Part shown: piece after piece, positions 63,989 through 64,000 of the stretch
Position numbering within the stretch: the first letter of the stretch is position 1
Layout of the letters: every line of letters begins with the position of its first letter
Origin: Lineus longissimus
Taxonomy: Eukaryota; Nemertea; Pilidiophora; Heteronemertea; Lineidae
DNA: 64,000 bases
Reading direction: 5' to 3'
Assembly (NCBI RefSeq): GCF_910592395.1
Contig: NC_088323.1
Span: 13,565,501-13,629,500, forward strand
Program-made: the position numbers and the translations under genes
The notes under the pieces: generated by a model
The model's input: only the letters and a program-made list of their open reading frames with translations
Told to the model about the DNA's origin: nothing
Databases searched by the model: none

Positions 63989-64000
63989 TTTACTAGGAGG

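Larger units (their letters stand above)
61640..64000. mobile_element. Polinton/adintovirus-like viral element, left end (continues off window)
   Basis: An AT-rich, densely coding block: a short repeat-bearing leader, two plus-strand genes, a hairpin, then at least three minus-strand genes packed with overlaps of a few bases. Frames are open over almost the whole block, in contrast to every retroelement in the window. Gene content (penton-like jelly-roll candidate, two membrane proteins, OB-fold-like protein) fits an integrated Polinton-like or adintovirus-like element. Integrase, polymerase, ATPase, protease and major capsid genes, needed to prove it, would lie beyond 64,000. No terminal inverted repeat can be tested here. 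Confidence 0.6.

Overview
This looks like nuclear DNA of a marine or other aquatic invertebrate animal; the phylum cannot be fixed from the window. It has spliced, phase-0 ankyrin-repeat exons with GT..AG borders. It is packed with decayed animal-type transposable elements: BEL/Pao and Ty3/gypsy-like LTR elements, a DIRS-like gag, several LINE lineages, pogo/Tigger transposons, MITEs and minisatellites. I see no rRNA gene, no complete tRNA gene, no CRISPR array and no prokaryotic operon. All family names below come from motifs I could read and from recalled family patterns; no database search was run.

Layout. 1-5,000 holds BEL/Pao gag remains (minus strand), LINE fragments (plus) and a recurrent repeat called R1 here. 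5,950-10,030 is the first copy of a segmental duplication. It contains worn ankyrin exons, a 62-bp minisatellite, an LTR-like block and BEL integrase, and a foldback element has inserted into the integrase. 10,040-13,460 has BEL RT and protease remains followed by a gypsy-like gag. 13,790-15,880 has an intact ankyrin exon and a coiled-coil reading frame. 16,100-19,360 holds a second gag fragment and copy 1 of a large repeat called S. 21,800-25,740 has a DIRS-like gag, BEL integrase and a 5'-truncated LINE. 25,740-31,760 has a second BEL gag with LTR, then LINE and R1 pieces. 32,690-37,890 is the second duplication copy, interrupted by a MITE pair and by a pogo element with perfect terminal repeats. 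37,909-41,723 is S copy 2. 45,210-48,852 is an L1-type LINE with a perfect 14-bp target-site duplication. 49,380-57,150 holds plus-strand BEL pol and gypsy-like gag, around a quieter 3-kb stretch (49,800-53,100) with one candidate host exon. 58,070-61,200 is a second pogo element whose transposase gene has introns.

The most distinctive part is the right end, about 61,640 to beyond 64,000. It is AT-rich, densely coding and unlike everything to its left. Two small plus-strand genes (one possibly an OB-fold DNA-binding protein) share a 14-bp upstream motif. They converge, across a strong hairpin, on a tightly packed minus-strand trio: a coiled-coil membrane protein, a protein resembling the penton/minor capsid of Polinton-like or adintovirus-like elements, and a small membrane protein. 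Upstream lie three copies of a 17-bp paired AGTCAA motif. I read this as one end of an integrated Polinton/adinto-like viral element, with the rest off the window.

Duplicated copies in the window act as natural 'empty sites'. They give the boundaries, and partly the order, of several insertions: the foldback element, pogo 1 and the MITE pair.
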